A DNA stretch of 64,000 nucleotides from Selaginella tamariscina (Eukaryota > Streptophyta > Lycopodiopsida > Selaginellales > Selaginellaceae): the NCBI GenBank assembly GCA_003024785.1, contig PUQB01000702.1, positions 15,001 through 79,000 of the forward strand, in the 5' to 3' direction. The notes under the pieces are model-generated. The model searched no databases, was not told the DNA's origin, and saw nothing but the letters and a program-made list of their open reading frames with translations. The position numbers and the translations under genes were made by a program. Positions 24,675 to 36,242 of the stretch are shown in pieces. Numbering within the stretch: position 1 is the stretch's first letter; each line of letters starts with the position of its first letter.

Positions 24675-25225
24675 TTCACGACCCGATACAGGATACAGGA
24701 TTCCAGATATAGGATACATGTTGCAGGATTTTCCTACAGGGATTCCGGATACAGGATATGGTTGCAGGATATTCCTACAGATATGCCACAAGATATGCCT
24801 AGAGGATAAGGGACATGTGGACTCATCTTAGCCTCTACATGCATGCAACCACTTTTAGCACTCATGCCTAGATTAGCTCTTGGAGTTGTGAGCATAAAAG
24901 CTCCGACCTAATTGTTGTACAATCAGTTACTATCAACACCAGTCTTACTGATCAATCTTGTCTTGTCTTGTTCTTGTCCTGTTCCTTGTTCCTTGTTCTC
25001 TCGTTATCTTGCTCCGGATCCTGTCTTGTTCCTGTCCTGTTCCTGGATCCTGTCCTGCACCTTCCTGTCTTGCTCCCGGATCTTATTTAGTTCCAGTCTT
25101 ACTCCTGGGTCCTGTCCTGCGCCTGGTTTTGCTCCTGAGTTCCTAGTTCCTGTCCTATTCTTGAGTCAAGCCTTCTTGTTCTTGGAATCCTGCTCTCTTC
25201 CTGGTTCCTGGATCTTGGCTTGACA
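24675..25225 (+). repeat. 3' LTR of N1
   Basis: 551 bp, beginning TTCACGACCC right after the purine-rich tract GGGAGGAGGTGC and ending TTGGCTTGACA. It differs from the 5' LTR by few changes. Confidence 0.93.
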
Positions 25226-26280
25226 TCTTTTATGGTGCAAGTTTCAAAGTGTTTACAGATCATAAAACTTTGGTGTATCTGTTCAAACAAAAAGAGTTAA
25301 ACTCTCAGCAAGCTCGATGGAGGATGCTCAGTTTGGCAAATTTCCTATTAAGCATCACGCGGGAAAGGCTAACTCTGGTGGCAGATGCTTTGTCACGCAT
25401 TAGGAGAGCCACAATATGGGAGAATTCCAAACACGCTTGTGTAATGCATTAACAAGGACGGTTAGTGAGTTTAGCCATGTAGTTCAACATGCTCAAGCAC
25501 AAGACGCTAAGGTGCAGGAGCTCAGAGGACAACTAGAGCCACCATTCTTATTTCAGGATGGAGTTTTGTACTACAATGGCCGTGTGTATCTTCCTTGTGT
25601 GGACCATTTGATCAACCAAGTACTATATTTTCATCATGGTGCCCGGAGATTGGTCATTTTGGGAGAGGAAAATGTATGAGTTGATCAAAAGGAGGTTCTA
25701 TTGGAGGAATATGAAAGCTGATATCATAAAGTACTGCAAGACTTATGAAAAGTGTCAGCAAGTAAAGGTGCCCAGGGAGAAACCAGGTGGGCTATTAGTA
25801 CCATTGCCTATTCTGGACAGGCGATGGGGCAGTATCTCTATGGACTTCGTCACCATTACAAGGGCACAGTGGCATTGGAATGAGTCCATACTATGCTATG
25901 TTTGGATGGCATCCCAAGACAGCTTTTGAGCTAGGTTAACAAGTAAGAAAGCTCAAGGCAACATGGATGAGGAAGCTAAAGATTTGTGTTGAACTGGAAA
26001 CATTTCTGTACAAGCAGCTCAGAGCTGAGCTATCAAGTTTGTTAATGAGCACAAAAGCTTCCAAGAGTTCCAGGTGGGAGATTATGTATATCTCCGAGTG
26101 CTATTTGTCACACATGTAAGGCGGAACACTGTTGTGGCCTTATGGAAGGGACGCAATGATAAGTTGTCTCCTAGGTACTTAGGTCCTTATGAGATTCTGG
26201 AGCATATTGATAAGCTGACATATCAACTACGGCTGCCAGAAGGTGTGAGGGTGCACCAGTGTTTCAAGTTAGCCAGTTAA
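25226..26280 (+). pseudogene. N0 pol fragment: RNase H end and partial integrase
   Basis: The frame interrupted at 18265 resumes with YGASFKVFTDHKTLVYLF and ALSRI (RNase H C-terminus, 25231-25405). Next come an integrase zinc-finger block (FYWRNMKADIIKYCKTYEKC at about 25695-25755), PLPILDRRWGSISMDFVT with the first catalytic Asp, and then an abrupt jump that drops the rest of the DDE core. The C-terminal GDYVYLRV and KLSPRYLGPYEILEHI block runs at 26074-26280. Several frameshifts are present. No chromodomain follows, so N0 belongs to a lineage different from N1. Confidence 0.88.
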
Positions 26281-26391
26281 AGAGAGTACTCACAAGGAAT
26301 AAATCCCGGGTAGATTCTTTGTGGATGTACGAGGCTAATGATACAGGACCAATTGGAGTAAGTTATATTGTCCTTGAGGACAAGGACTTGC

Positions 26392-26406
26392 TAATGGGGG
26401 GAGGAT
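26392..26406 (+). other. Polypurine tract of N0
   Basis: The purine-rich run ATGGGGGGAGGAT directly before the 3' LTR start TGTTA is the expected plus-strand priming site. Confidence 0.85.
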
Positions 26407-26602
26407 TGTTACGACCCATATAACGAATCAAAGAACATTCCTCAGAAAGGTATAAGCCAAAATATTCCTAAAGAGCTATACCTAGATCTAAGAGAATTAA
26501 GGGCATACTAATATTGGAAGCCTTTTTGGAAAGCAGCGTGTGGAGACTAGAGATCGGGTGGTTTGGTGAGGGTCTCTAGTTTGTACATAGTGGTGCCTAA
26601 CA
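26407..26602 (+). repeat. 3' LTR of N0
   Basis: 196 bp, TGTTACGACCC to GGTGCCTAACA, followed by the target duplication TAGGG. Confidence 0.93.
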
Positions 26603-26607
26603 TAGGG

Positions 26608-28080
26608 GGTCACTCTTAAGAAGTCGTATTTACCACGATTGTGTACGGCTTGGTTTTTTTTACCTAGTTCAAACGTTAACATTAGATTTTTAAATAAGCC
26701 CACATTTATGGCTTAGGGTACGGCCTAGGGCTACTCGAGATATAATTGTCCATCGCTTGCAAGATGAGAGATGAGAATGTGGTTGGATTCGTCAGAGTTT
26801 AGCCAATTTAACCTACACCCAAATCCGCAAGGAGATCGATGAGGACGAATTACCATGTTTGATTGGTAATAGCTGGGTCCAGCGAATCTCCCCATCACTC
26901 AGAAGCATGAGCGCTATTCTTACCGTGATAATGAGGTTCTTGTGCGGGTGGAGCAGCTGCAAGCTACAATAGGGCCGGGAATATGGGACTCGGGAGCTGA
27001 GAGTGTTGTTGCTACATGCACAAATACCTTGGAGGAAATGAGAGAGTTTTTTCATGTCGGCTTGTACTCCAAGCTGGCAACTCCCAAACTCATCCATGAG
27101 TGGAAGAAATCATTCCGGCTCAACAAGAAAAGCTGGAAGATGATCAGTTTGAACTCTTTCTTACAATAAAAATGGTGAAGCAGTTTTGGAGTCTTATGCC
27201 ATGCATGTAACATGGTTTATGGAAAGGGCTTGAAGGACACATGCTACAACTTGTGGCAAGACATTGCATTGGAGGAGGCATGAGGAGAATCTAAAAAAGA
27301 GAAAAGGCATGGACTTGGAGCTAGAGTTGACAGGGTTTGGAGGAGAGGGAGAAGAACTCTAGGTTGCAACCCCCACAAGAGCCCCCATAGAAGCTCCTGA
27401 TTTTATAAAGGATTCATTGAGTCTAGAGTCGGATGAGGGATGGTTGAGGATGCGGCTGATGAGGTTCTAGAAGTAGATTGTGATGATGAAATGAACTTGC
27501 AGAGTTAAATGTGGACCAAGAGATGGTGGATAGGAGTGAGCTTCGGCACACCTTTGATTTTATCTTGGACAATCGTGAGGAAGCTAATGAGACAAACACA
27601 CGTTAATAATTTTTTTTATATTTTCTTTTTGATTTTATTGAAATTTTCATATCTTTGGTAGGAAGAAAGGTTTCAAACAATGTGCTAGTGGATGGGAAAG
27701 AGGTTTGTAAATCAACTTTGGTGAGCAAGCTAAATGGAAACCCATAGCTCTCAAAAAGATAGATTGACCCGAGTGAAAAATATTCTTATGGAGGTTGAGT
27801 GGCAAGGAAACTTAAACGGAACAACTACTCTGAACACAAGTTCAGATTGCTTCTTGTGGTTTAAGGAAGACGTTGCAACCTCTAGAGGATCAAGAAGCAA
27901 GAAACACAAATCAAAATGTGATTAGCATGGGAAAAAGGTTGGAAACTCCTAGAGAGATACTCCGAGAGCATCAACTTGGAGGACCTTCCCAACTTTGCAA
28001 AAGAAGGACATATGAGTTTCTTTCACCTATTACCAGTGAAGTGGATGATTTTGGGACTTGGTCTTCATGATGATGTAAGA
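26608..28080. other. Decayed coding-like sequence, unidentified
   Basis: Base composition is closer to coding than the flanks. Short plus-strand frames occur at 26942-27169 (FFHVGLYSKLATPKLIHEW) and 27734-28070 (LMEVEWQGNLNGTTTLN). I recognise no domain. It may be the relic of a DNA transposon or of a host gene. Confidence 0.35.
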
Positions 28081-28538
28081 GTTGGGATTAGAAGTCTAAT
28101 CAGCTTGGTTACCTATGAGCCCGGGTAACTAAGCCTGCACGAGAGCTTTATTTTTTAGAAAGTAGCATAAGATCAAAACTAGACAAATTTATAAAAAATA
28201 ATAAATAAATAATATTATTTTAAGGTTTTATTTAAATAATTAACAAAAAAGTTAAGGTTAGGGGTTTATTTTCATGAAGTTTTTAAAACGTTAGGGCTCA
28301 TAAATAAAAATATGATTTATTCAAATATGTAAGTTAAGGGTTAGTTCAACATGGTTTACCTATATACTGGGTTAAATTTAAAGTCTGTGTACAATCATGG
28401 TGTATAAGGTTAATGGTAGGTGAACCCCCCACTTGTAGCAAAACTTTAAATGTATGTATATGTATATTGCCTTAAGAACATTATATGATTATATTTAAGT
28501 TTTATGTCACTAAAGCTGGACAATCAAAATTAGAGTCT

Positions 28539-28578
<40 letters not shown>

Positions 28579-29869
28579 AACAAAAACACATATATATTAC
28601 ATTTATAGAAACGTAAATAGGTGACATAGCAAATGACAAAAACACACACACTGGTCTACCTACATGCATATAACATAAAACATTCAAAATTCAAAAGTTT
28701 CAAAAAGTCAGTATCAAGGTCTAAATTTAAATGTTGCTTGAGGGTTTTATGGTTCGAATATGATGTTTATTAACTTGTAAAATTGTAATTTTATCTTTAT
28801 TTAATAAAAATATGTGCATGTATACCACTCTGAATCATAACTTCCAATAACACGATTATACCATAATATGCAACATTTATAAGAGTGTATTCATTTTATT
28901 TTAATTAAAGGGTCTCTGATTTATACTTACATTTAATGTAAGACATAATAGCATTATGCAAACATCTAAATTATTGTTATACTAGAGGAAGATAAATGTA
29001 AAAACTATTTCACTTTGCGTGGGGCGTTGTAAACAAATGTAGAATGCCCTACCATTAAATTTAAACTATCCAATTCATTTAAGTATAGATACTTACGAAA
29101 AATTCCATCATCGAATTTTAAACGTTTTCAATCTCCCCTAAGCATGAAATAATAAATCAAAAGTCTTAAGGGAATAATATTTATAATTTTCCATTTGTTA
29201 CTAATTAATTCTATTAAAAGATTAAAAGAATGTTGCGCAAAATAATCTTCTGCTTATTATCATAAAAGTAAATTTGGGTCTACATTCATATTATAGAAAG
29301 TAAAGTTTTGGCTTTATCATGGGTCGACAAGCTTTTAAATGTTTCAAAGACAACTATGAGATTTCCATTTTCGTTTAAGGCTGCTTATAAAGAGAGAAAA
29401 GAATATTTTTTAGGTAAGAAAAAGATTACCTTTCAATAGTTACAACATTTCCTCCTCTTACCATTTTGATGTGTGTACTCACATTCTCATGCTCCTCACA
29501 ATCCTCTGTTTTTGCCGTCAAAAACCCTATTTACTGCCATGTTTAAACCCTAATCTTATTGTGATTTCTATTGTTCTTGTTAAAATTAAATTAAATTTAA
29601 CATAATTGAGTTTCGTGGGAGGGATACTTAATTAAGGGAATCTTGTTAAGTTTTGAGTTAATTTATTAAATTTTAACTTATAAGAATTTAGTTAAATTAA
29701 CTTTAACTTGATAAAACTAACTAGTGGTGGAAGTGGCCCATAAGAACAATATAATAGAGATTCATCCCAAATAAGAGAATAAATAGAAAAGTGAGATTTT
29801 ATTATGCTTGGTATATAAACAATAAGTATTATAATTTTTATTATGATTGCTTTTTATTTTAAAAGTTAA
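28081..29869. other. AT-rich spacer with TA microsatellite, no gene
   Basis: Very AT-rich; a perfect TA run lies at about 28543-28571. No supported coding frame. Confidence 0.6.
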
Positions 29870-30950
29870 TTATTGTTACCTTTTGATAAACTCATATGTA
29901 AAAGAAATAGGTCTGTTGAGTGCACTTAAGTATTTAATGATGGGTTTGATTGGTATTTATAAAAAAAAGCTAGCCTTTTCATTTAAAAAACTTTTTCCTT
30001 ATTGTTTCTGCCATTCTTAGTTGGTTTAATTTTAATAATTAACTTAACCTCATGTTAAGGTTTATGGATCAACAGGTTATTAAGTTAAAAACTCATACAT
30101 AAAGTATTATTTTCATTAAGAATAAGATTGCATGTCAAACCACTATATAAAATTAAAAAAATAGGAGGAAGACTCCATCATATAAATTATAAATTAAGTA
30201 GAGTAAGTGTGAGAAAAACATGTTAAGATTGAGAGTGTTTGGATCATTTCTCCTTGCAGCATAAGCCTAGTTTATGTCATTAAGGTACATTATTTTGCCA
30301 CCCTAACTTCTAGCTTGTAAAGGTACGTCACACTCTTAAATTAGCTTACTCTTAGTATTAGCCTACTCTTAGTGTTGTAGATCCACACTGTTGTGCTTGG
30401 GTATGTCACATTCAAGAGGGAACTAATTCCTTTCATCTGTCAACTTAATTACACACATGGGAGATCTTGTCAGAGTACATGTTTTATTAATTATAGGTTA
30501 AAGTTTGTCTTCAGCCTCTGCGCCAAACTAAAAGCAACACCTACAACCAGCAAGGCATGCATAATGTGAACATTGTTGTTGACAATATCCAACTCTAAAC
30601 ATGGGATCTTATCTCATTACTATGTTTTAGAAGGTTCATAAAGAGAGGTTCTATGGTTGATATATGTAAGGTGAGGCATGTTCATGACACCAAGTGTAAT
30701 TCTTGAATTTGAAGAGCTATGGTGAGATAATTTACATCTTTGGAAACAATGTTACATGAACACGTGACACTAAGCTAGCCCAAGACACACCTTTTGGGGT
30801 TGTGTCACAAATTTAATGCCTTGATCATATGTCCAAGGCTTAAGACTTTGATACGAGCACAAACACACCTACTTATCAAGATATCTAGCCCTTGGGTACT
30901 AGGTAAACCCCCTGAGATTAAATTTGGGCAACCCTAAGTATGTGACCACG
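29870..30950. repeat. Noncoding dispersed repeat, family R, copy 2
   Basis: A diverged, AT-shifted copy of 13480-14800 in the same orientation, with matching phrases in the same order (ATTATTGTTACCT, AGTGCACTTAAGTATTTAA, GCCACCCTAACTTC, GATCTTGTCAGA, GCAAGGCAT, GGGATCTTAT). Many differences read as C-to-T or G-to-A relative to copy 1. The chromovirus N2 abuts its right edge. Confidence 0.6.
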
Positions 30951-30954
30951 CGAG

Positions 30955-31431
30955 TGTCAAGCCACGATCCAGGAACAAGGAAGTGAGCAGGATTCGAGAA
31001 CAAAGAAGCTTGACTTAGAAGACAAGTAGCAGGACATGAACTAGGAACCAGGAACAAGACAAGAACAGGAGGCAAGGAGCAAGACAAGACAAGACAAGAT
31101 TGATTGTAGAAAGACTGGTGTTGATAGTAACTGATTGTACAATAATTAGGTCAGAGCTTTTATACTCATAACTCCAAGCTAATCTGGTCATAAGTCTAAT
31201 TTGGTCATGAGCTAAAAATAGTGACCCTTATCCTTTAGGCATATCCTATAGTATATCCTATAGGAATATCATGTAGAATATCTTGCAGGCATATCCTGTA
31301 GGTATATCCTATAGGCATATCCTGTAAGAATATCTGTAGGTATATCCTGCAGGCATATCCTGTAGGTATATCTTATAGGCATATCCTGTAACCCATATCT
31401 TGTATCCTGCATCCTGTATCGGATCGTGACA
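30955..31431 (-). repeat. 3' LTR of N2 with expanded short repeat
   Basis: 477 bp. The part at 31238-31400 is an array of about a dozen 14-bp-scale words of the form ATATCCTGTAGGC/T, more copies than in the N1 or N3 LTRs, where the same words occur as GGATATTCC and GGATATGCC. Confidence 0.88.
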
Positions 31432-31539
31432 ACACCTCTTCCCTAAGGACGAGTTCCATGAGTCTTGGAACCTGGTTTAGCAGGATAACGCCAATGGAAA
31501 ACAGCAACTTCCAAAGTTTGGTGGTGATGAAGACGAGAA

Positions 31540-32560
31540 TCAAGGATGCTGCAACTTTGTACTCAGGTTCACGTCAATGACCACATGAGGGGGAGAAGAA
31601 AAAGCACGACCAGGAAGAGAAGAAGGATGATACGGCTCCAACAAAGAGGTGTGAAACATAGGATGAAGTTTCACCATAGATGGTAACTCGAGTCGGAAAA
31701 CTATAGAGTTGACCTCAGCCGCAATCTTGTAAGGACCCAATCATTGAAAATCCAACTTAAAAGAATGCATGTTGATGCAAATATGCCGACGAAGAAGCCA
31801 CACAAGATCACCAATCTTGTATGCAGGTGCTGGTTGACGATGAGCATCAGCATGACGCTTGTACTGTTCATGTGCATGCTAAAGATGAACCTGAAGATCT
31901 TCATGTACCTGACAAAGATGCTGGAGATGATCCTGTACTGCAGGAGCGGAAGAAGGAGAAGCAGGAGGAGCAAAGTCAAAACATGAATGGTAGCCTGTAA
32001 GAGCAAAGAAAGGTGTCTAGCCTGTAGATGTGTGAACGGAGTTGTTGTAGGCAAACTCCACCATTTGGAAGAAGGTCCAACCAGTTGTCCTGTTATAACT
32101 GATGAAGCAGCGAAGATATTGCTCCAAGGTCTGAATCGTGTGTTCTGATTGCCCATCAGTTTGTGGATTGGTATCCTGAAGAAAGATCCGCTTTAACCTG
32201 TAGATTTGGAGAAGTTCTTGCTAAAACTTGACATGAATTGTGGGCCGCGATCGGAACAATGCTCTCAAGAGACCATGGTGTCGAAATACTTCGTGGATCA
32301 CCAACTCAGCGGTTGTTTGGCTGTAGCAGTCTTGTGACATGGTAGGAAATGAATCTGTTTGGTGAAACGATCAACCACCACAAGAACTGCATCAAATCCA
32401 CAGGAAGATCTATGAGAAATCCATAGAAATGGATTTCCAAGGAGCAGAAGGAACATGAAGAGGACGAAGAAGACCAGAGGGCATGTGACGAGGCATCTTC
32501 GACCTATTGTAGGTGTCACAACTCCATACAAACTTGTCCACAAAACCTCGCAACCCAGGC
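31540..32560 (-). pseudogene. N2 integrase and partial chromodomain
   Basis: Minus-strand frames hold the integrase zinc-finger/core remnants (32298-32543: FVLFMFLLLLGNPF is a frame-shifted read of the core start, followed by AVLVVVDRFTKQIHFLPC in frame). They also hold the C-terminal domain (31540-31740: GPYKIAAEVNSIVFRLELPS and LHPMFHTSLLEPYHPSS). The chromodomain is cut short after VVIDVNLSTKLQ by a deletion of its YLVDWKGY half, judged against N1 and N3. Several frameshifts. Confidence 0.85.
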
Positions 32561-32584
32561 CACTAATAGTTGCGAGTCACCAAC

Positions 32585-34150
32585 TCAACTATCATGGCCA
32601 CACCAAAATGTCATGTAGCTGGGTATCATGACAATCCTGTACCACATGAGTCCGCAAACACCAACATGAACGTACAAGAGACCTTCTCGGTACAGGAGTT
32701 CGTTCTGTATGACAAACAACTTGTAGTCTATACGGGAACTGGAGAAAGAGGAACTTGCGATGTTAGGACTAATGTGTGAAAACACATTTCTTGCCAAGTC
32801 GTCTGTAGCCAACTGCAAACGGATGTCCTGTAGGAGTGTGGAATCTGCTAGAGTCTGATGAACTTGTAGTGTTACAAGCCGAAGTCGATCAGGACCCAAC
32901 AACACTTGCTTTTAACAGTCATATGCAGGATCGCTTGGGGTCGGTGCAAGGTAAGAGCCTAGACAATGCACTGCCTTGCCATTTTGAAAACCAGGCCTGT
33001 AGATGATGACAAAATTAAAATGTGATAGGAACTCCGCCCAGCTAGCCTGTCGCCGACTGAGAACTCGAGCCGTTTGAAAATACTCCAGGTTCTTGTGATC
33101 GTAAAAACTTATACAGGATGCACAGCACCTCCAGGAAATGCCACCCTCCTCGAACGAATCCACAATGGCCTTGAGTTTCTTGTCATGAATCTCATAATTG
33201 ATCTCCGCCGAAAGAAACTTACGAGAGTGAAAAGCTACAGGATGAAGTAACTTATCTTCTCTAACTTGTGATAGAACAGATCCTACTGCAAAATCCGAGG
33301 CATCTGCTTCAACAAAGAAGGAATGAGAAGAATCAGGATGTGCTAAAATCAGAGCTATCGTGAAGGCGTCCTTGAGTGTTGTGAATGCATGTTCTACCTT
33401 GTGGACCAAGAGAACACTCATGTGCGCTTGGTGAGTTCGTGAGTAGAAGTACACGCTTGGAGAAGTCCTGTATGAAACGCTTGTAGAAGTTTGCAAAGCC
33501 AAGGAAACATTGTACGTCTTGTATAGACTTGGCCTCTCCCACTCCGCGATAGTCTTCACCTTGTGCATGTCTATGGAAATGCCAGCAGGAGAGACGATGT
33601 AGCCCAAGAACTCCACAGTATCCCTGTCAAAGAAACACTTCTCAACTTCGCATACAGGCCATGCTCGCGAAGCTTTTGTAGAACTAGTCGTACATGCTTG
33701 TCATGAGCCGCCTGGTCCTTGGAGAAAATCAAAATGTCATCGAGGTAGATTACCACAAACTGGTCTAAGAAGTCATGAAAGATGTCGTTTCACATGTGTT
33801 GGAACATGGCTGGGGCATTAATAAGTCCGAAAGGCATCACCGTGTACTCGAAGTATCCATACCTGTACAAAAGGCAGTCTTCCACTCATCGCCTAGACGA
33901 ATCCGTACAAGATTGTAAGCCCCTCGTAAGTCGATCTTTGTGAACATCTTTGCTCCTTGCCATCGATCGAGAAGTTCCGGGATCAATGGCAACGGGTACC
34001 GGTTCCGAATAGTGATTTGATTCAAACCTCTGTAGTCCACAACCAAACGTAAACTCCCATCTTTCTTCTTGACAAAGAAGATAGGTGCTCCTGCAAGGAC
34101 TTTGAGTGACGAATGAAGCCGGATGCCAAGTTTTCCTCATGTACTAACGA
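32585..34150 (-). pseudogene. N2 reverse transcriptase and RNase H
   Basis: Minus-strand frames carry RT blocks [20 protein letters not shown] (34046 leftwards) and [20 protein letters not shown], then [20 protein letters not shown] (33756 leftwards). RNase H follows with [20 protein letters not shown] and [20 protein letters not shown] (33330-33130). Unlike N1, the KIDLRGAYN step is intact here. Frameshifts occur near 33840, 33600 and 33120. Confidence 0.9.
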
Positions 34151-34658
34151 AGAACCTCCAATTCTGTAGGGACAGTGCATAAATCGGTCCAAACGGTGGA
34201 GTCTTTTCTTTCCACAAGATCGTTAAGACAGTCGTAGGACCTGTGAACAGGAAGAATTGCAGCTTTGTGCTTGTCAAAAAACGTTTTGAAAAGAGTGATA
34301 CTTGGATGGCAGGGAAGAAGGAGAAGAAGAAGGAACAGGAAAGGAGATTGAAAAATAAGGGAGTCAGATACAGGAAAGGTGAAAGAGGATGTAGGAGTTA
34401 CTTGGAAGGCAAAAAGATGAAAAAAGACAGGATCAGTGGCAAGTTCATGCATGGTAGTGGTAAGAACTCGGAGAGGAGAAGGAGGGAGCTGTGATTGAAA
34501 AAGAGGAAGGATCTTGGGGGGTGGAACAGAAGAAGAGTAATGAAAAAGAGGCAGACATGTATGGATGTTGACAAGTGTACAGGATTGGAAGAATCCTGTA
34601 CAGAAGTCTGTGGATGCACAGGAGTGAGGAGACTGTGAGTGTGCTGACGAACCAATAG

Positions 34659-34897
34659 CACTCTCTCATTGGTCTGCTGCCATGGGACAGAGTCTTGTCT
34701 TTCACATTTATGCACCTCCCTCACGCGTGTTCCTGAGCACCCTTGGTAGCTGATCAGATGATCGGATCTACGCCAGGTTAGCCGCCGCCTAACAGTTATT
34801 TTCATCAGTCCGTACCTGCAGTACCTTCCTTTTCGGTGCTTCGTCTCATCGCTCGTCCACTCCGGCTAACGTTGATAATGGTCAACCCACCATCAAC
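34659..34897 (-). repeat. LTR (U3) fragment of element family E3
   Basis: Matches 56262-56503 in the same plus-strand orientation (shared TTTATGCACCTCCCTCACGC, ACCTGCAGTAC, CACCATCAACCA). By comparison with the E3 LTR at 49755 it represents the U3 end of that LTR in inverted orientation. Confidence 0.75.
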
Positions 34898-35762
34898 CAA
34901 ATTGTAAAAAGTATTAATGCTATAACACTTGGTAGTAAATTTAACTTAAATTTGATTCCCATTGAGAATAAAGTTATGTTAATGAACATCAAGTGGATAA
35001 GTTAATATAAAGTTAGCATGACCTTGTTGTATACATGTTATAGCCATGTGCCTTTATGATCACCTATAGCCAGATTAATATGTTTACAAAGAACAAGGTT
35101 TTATCAATAGTACTCTTGTATTGGAAAAGAACTTGATTCCGATAAAAGTCTCATACCTAATCTAGCATAGCTATATACTAACAAGAGATAGGTATAGTAG
35201 CAGACCTTATGTAAAGTGGTTATGAGGAACACTGAGGGATGCAAAAATGTGGCTATAATACCATAACATGCGGAAATGTAGAACAATTAGAAACTTAAAG
35301 AAACAAGAAGGTGTTTGGTCAGTCATTTGAGATTAACTTAAACTTTGTTGTGTGCTAAATGACAAAGGTCGTTAATAACGTTTAATATTAAGGAATAAAG
35401 CAAACCTTTATTTTTTAAACCAAGAGGGCCGACAACAACATTAACTATAGACTTTAAGTAAAGAAATTAACTATTGTGTTGTGTATGTCAGGTGAAAGAC
35501 TTTACAAATGTGCAAAGGGTCTACATGTAACTTCATATTATAATGGTGCCTCAGGCAACTAGGTTTATGACTCAGTGAACAATGGTTCTAAAGTACTTGG
35601 TTTTAAGTAATGCAAAGGGTAATAAGGTTAGTTGTGAACAGTAAATGTCACTAACAAAAGATGTAAAATCCGTCATAATTCACGATTTTTTAGTTCCATA
35701 TCATGTCAATTTGCCATGCATTTATTAAGGATTCTCCACATTCCCCGAAATCTCCATGAAGA
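34898..35762. other. AT-rich spacer, no gene
   Basis: No supported coding frame and no recognisable repeat structure. Confidence 0.55.
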
Positions 35763-36038
35763 ACATCGGCCGCTGACTCCGTAATACCCCAGTCTGAAAG
35801 GCGTCCCACGACTTTGATTGTTAACAACAGGCCACACATCTTGTCCCAATTCTCGACGGTTTGCTGCCAATGTTGAGCAGGCTGGTCACTGAGTCCGAGT
35901 AGAGTTGCCATTCTATACAGTGATCAGTTTCACGGCTTGATTTCCACCTGCATTCTGCTTCTCCTGAACAGACCTTCCCGCCTAGGCGGCTATGTGCTAA
36001 ACCCTGCAGCATCTGGAATATCTGCGATTTCTTAGCCA
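35763..36038 (-). pseudogene. Unidentified gene remnant, copy B, part 1 (C-terminal side)
   Basis: Homologous to 8447-8741. The minus strand reads AHSRLGGKVCSGEAECRW and EWQLYSDSVTSLLNIGS, matching copy A (AHSRLGRKVCSG, NWQLYSDSKTSLLNIGG). The Mutator-like transposon inserted directly upstream in gene orientation and separates it from part 2 at 44523-44880. I do not recognise the family. Confidence 0.45.
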
Positions 36039-36047
36039 CTTGTACCG
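36039..36047. repeat. 9-bp target site duplication, left (CTTGTACCG)
   Basis: Identical to 44514-44522. The paralogous uninterrupted site at 8742-8750 reads CCTGTCCCG, once only, and continues into the sequence found to the right of the transposon. Confidence 0.92.
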
Positions 36048-36086
36048 GAGTGTCGCCATTTTGGAGGCTTGGGGCCCAGGAGGCCT
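36048..36086 (+). repeat. Left terminal inverted repeat of the Mutator-like element
   Basis: Begins GAGTGTCGCCATTTTGGAGG. It matches the reverse complement of 44476-44513 at most positions, the longest identical block being GGAGGCT, then CAGGAGGC. An AGAATATTC-rich subterminal zone follows (36091-36131). Confidence 0.88.
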
Positions 36087-36242
36087 GGGCTCGAATATTC
36101 AAGAATATTCTAGAATATTTTGGAATATTCTTTCTGGTCGGCAGTATTGGCCTCAGTCGGCAAAAAAGAATTCTATTAAAACTGTTGTATTTTTTTTAAT
36201 TTTTTTTTATATTAGCTTAATTTATTACTCAATATACATTAG

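Larger units (their letters stand above)
18266..25225 (+). mobile_element. Nested Ty3/gypsy chromovirus N1
   Basis: LTRs at 18266-18834 and 24675-25225 are nearly identical by eye. The flanking target duplication is TCTTT (18261-18265 and 25226-25230). The internal order gag, protease, RT, RNase H, integrase, chromodomain is that of Ty3/gypsy chromoviruses, whose integrase chromodomain is thought to guide insertion to marked chromatin. Every gene carries frameshifts, and an 808-bp DNA element interrupts the integrase C-terminal region. At least four related copies lie elsewhere in the window (30955-34658 minus, 48728-49750, 55646-55797 minus, 56870-61607). Confidence 0.95.
16662..26607 (+). 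mobile_element. Old Ty3/gypsy LTR retrotransposon N0, host of a nested element
   Basis: LTRs at 16667-16875 and 26407-26602 both begin TGTTA and end TAACA. The element is flanked by the 5-bp target duplication TAGGG (16662-16666 and 26603-26607). A tRNA-iMet-type primer site and a polypurine tract sit at the expected places. Most of gag, protease and reverse transcriptase is missing. Remaining pol pieces are RNase H (split by the nested insertion) and partial integrase without its DDE core. About 7 kb of its length is the chromovirus N1 inserted at 18265/25226. Confidence 0.93.
30955..34658 (-). mobile_element. Chromovirus N2, minus-strand copy of the N family, truncated
   Basis: Its 3' LTR is at 30955-31431 (TGTCAAGCCACG to GGATCGTGACA as read on plus), followed by minus-strand integrase, RNase H and RT. 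The copy ends at about 34658 within the protease-RT spacer, where an E3-type LTR fragment begins. Gag, protease and 5' LTR are absent. Frames are broken throughout. The single LTR plus truncation marks it as a dead fragment. Confidence 0.9.
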
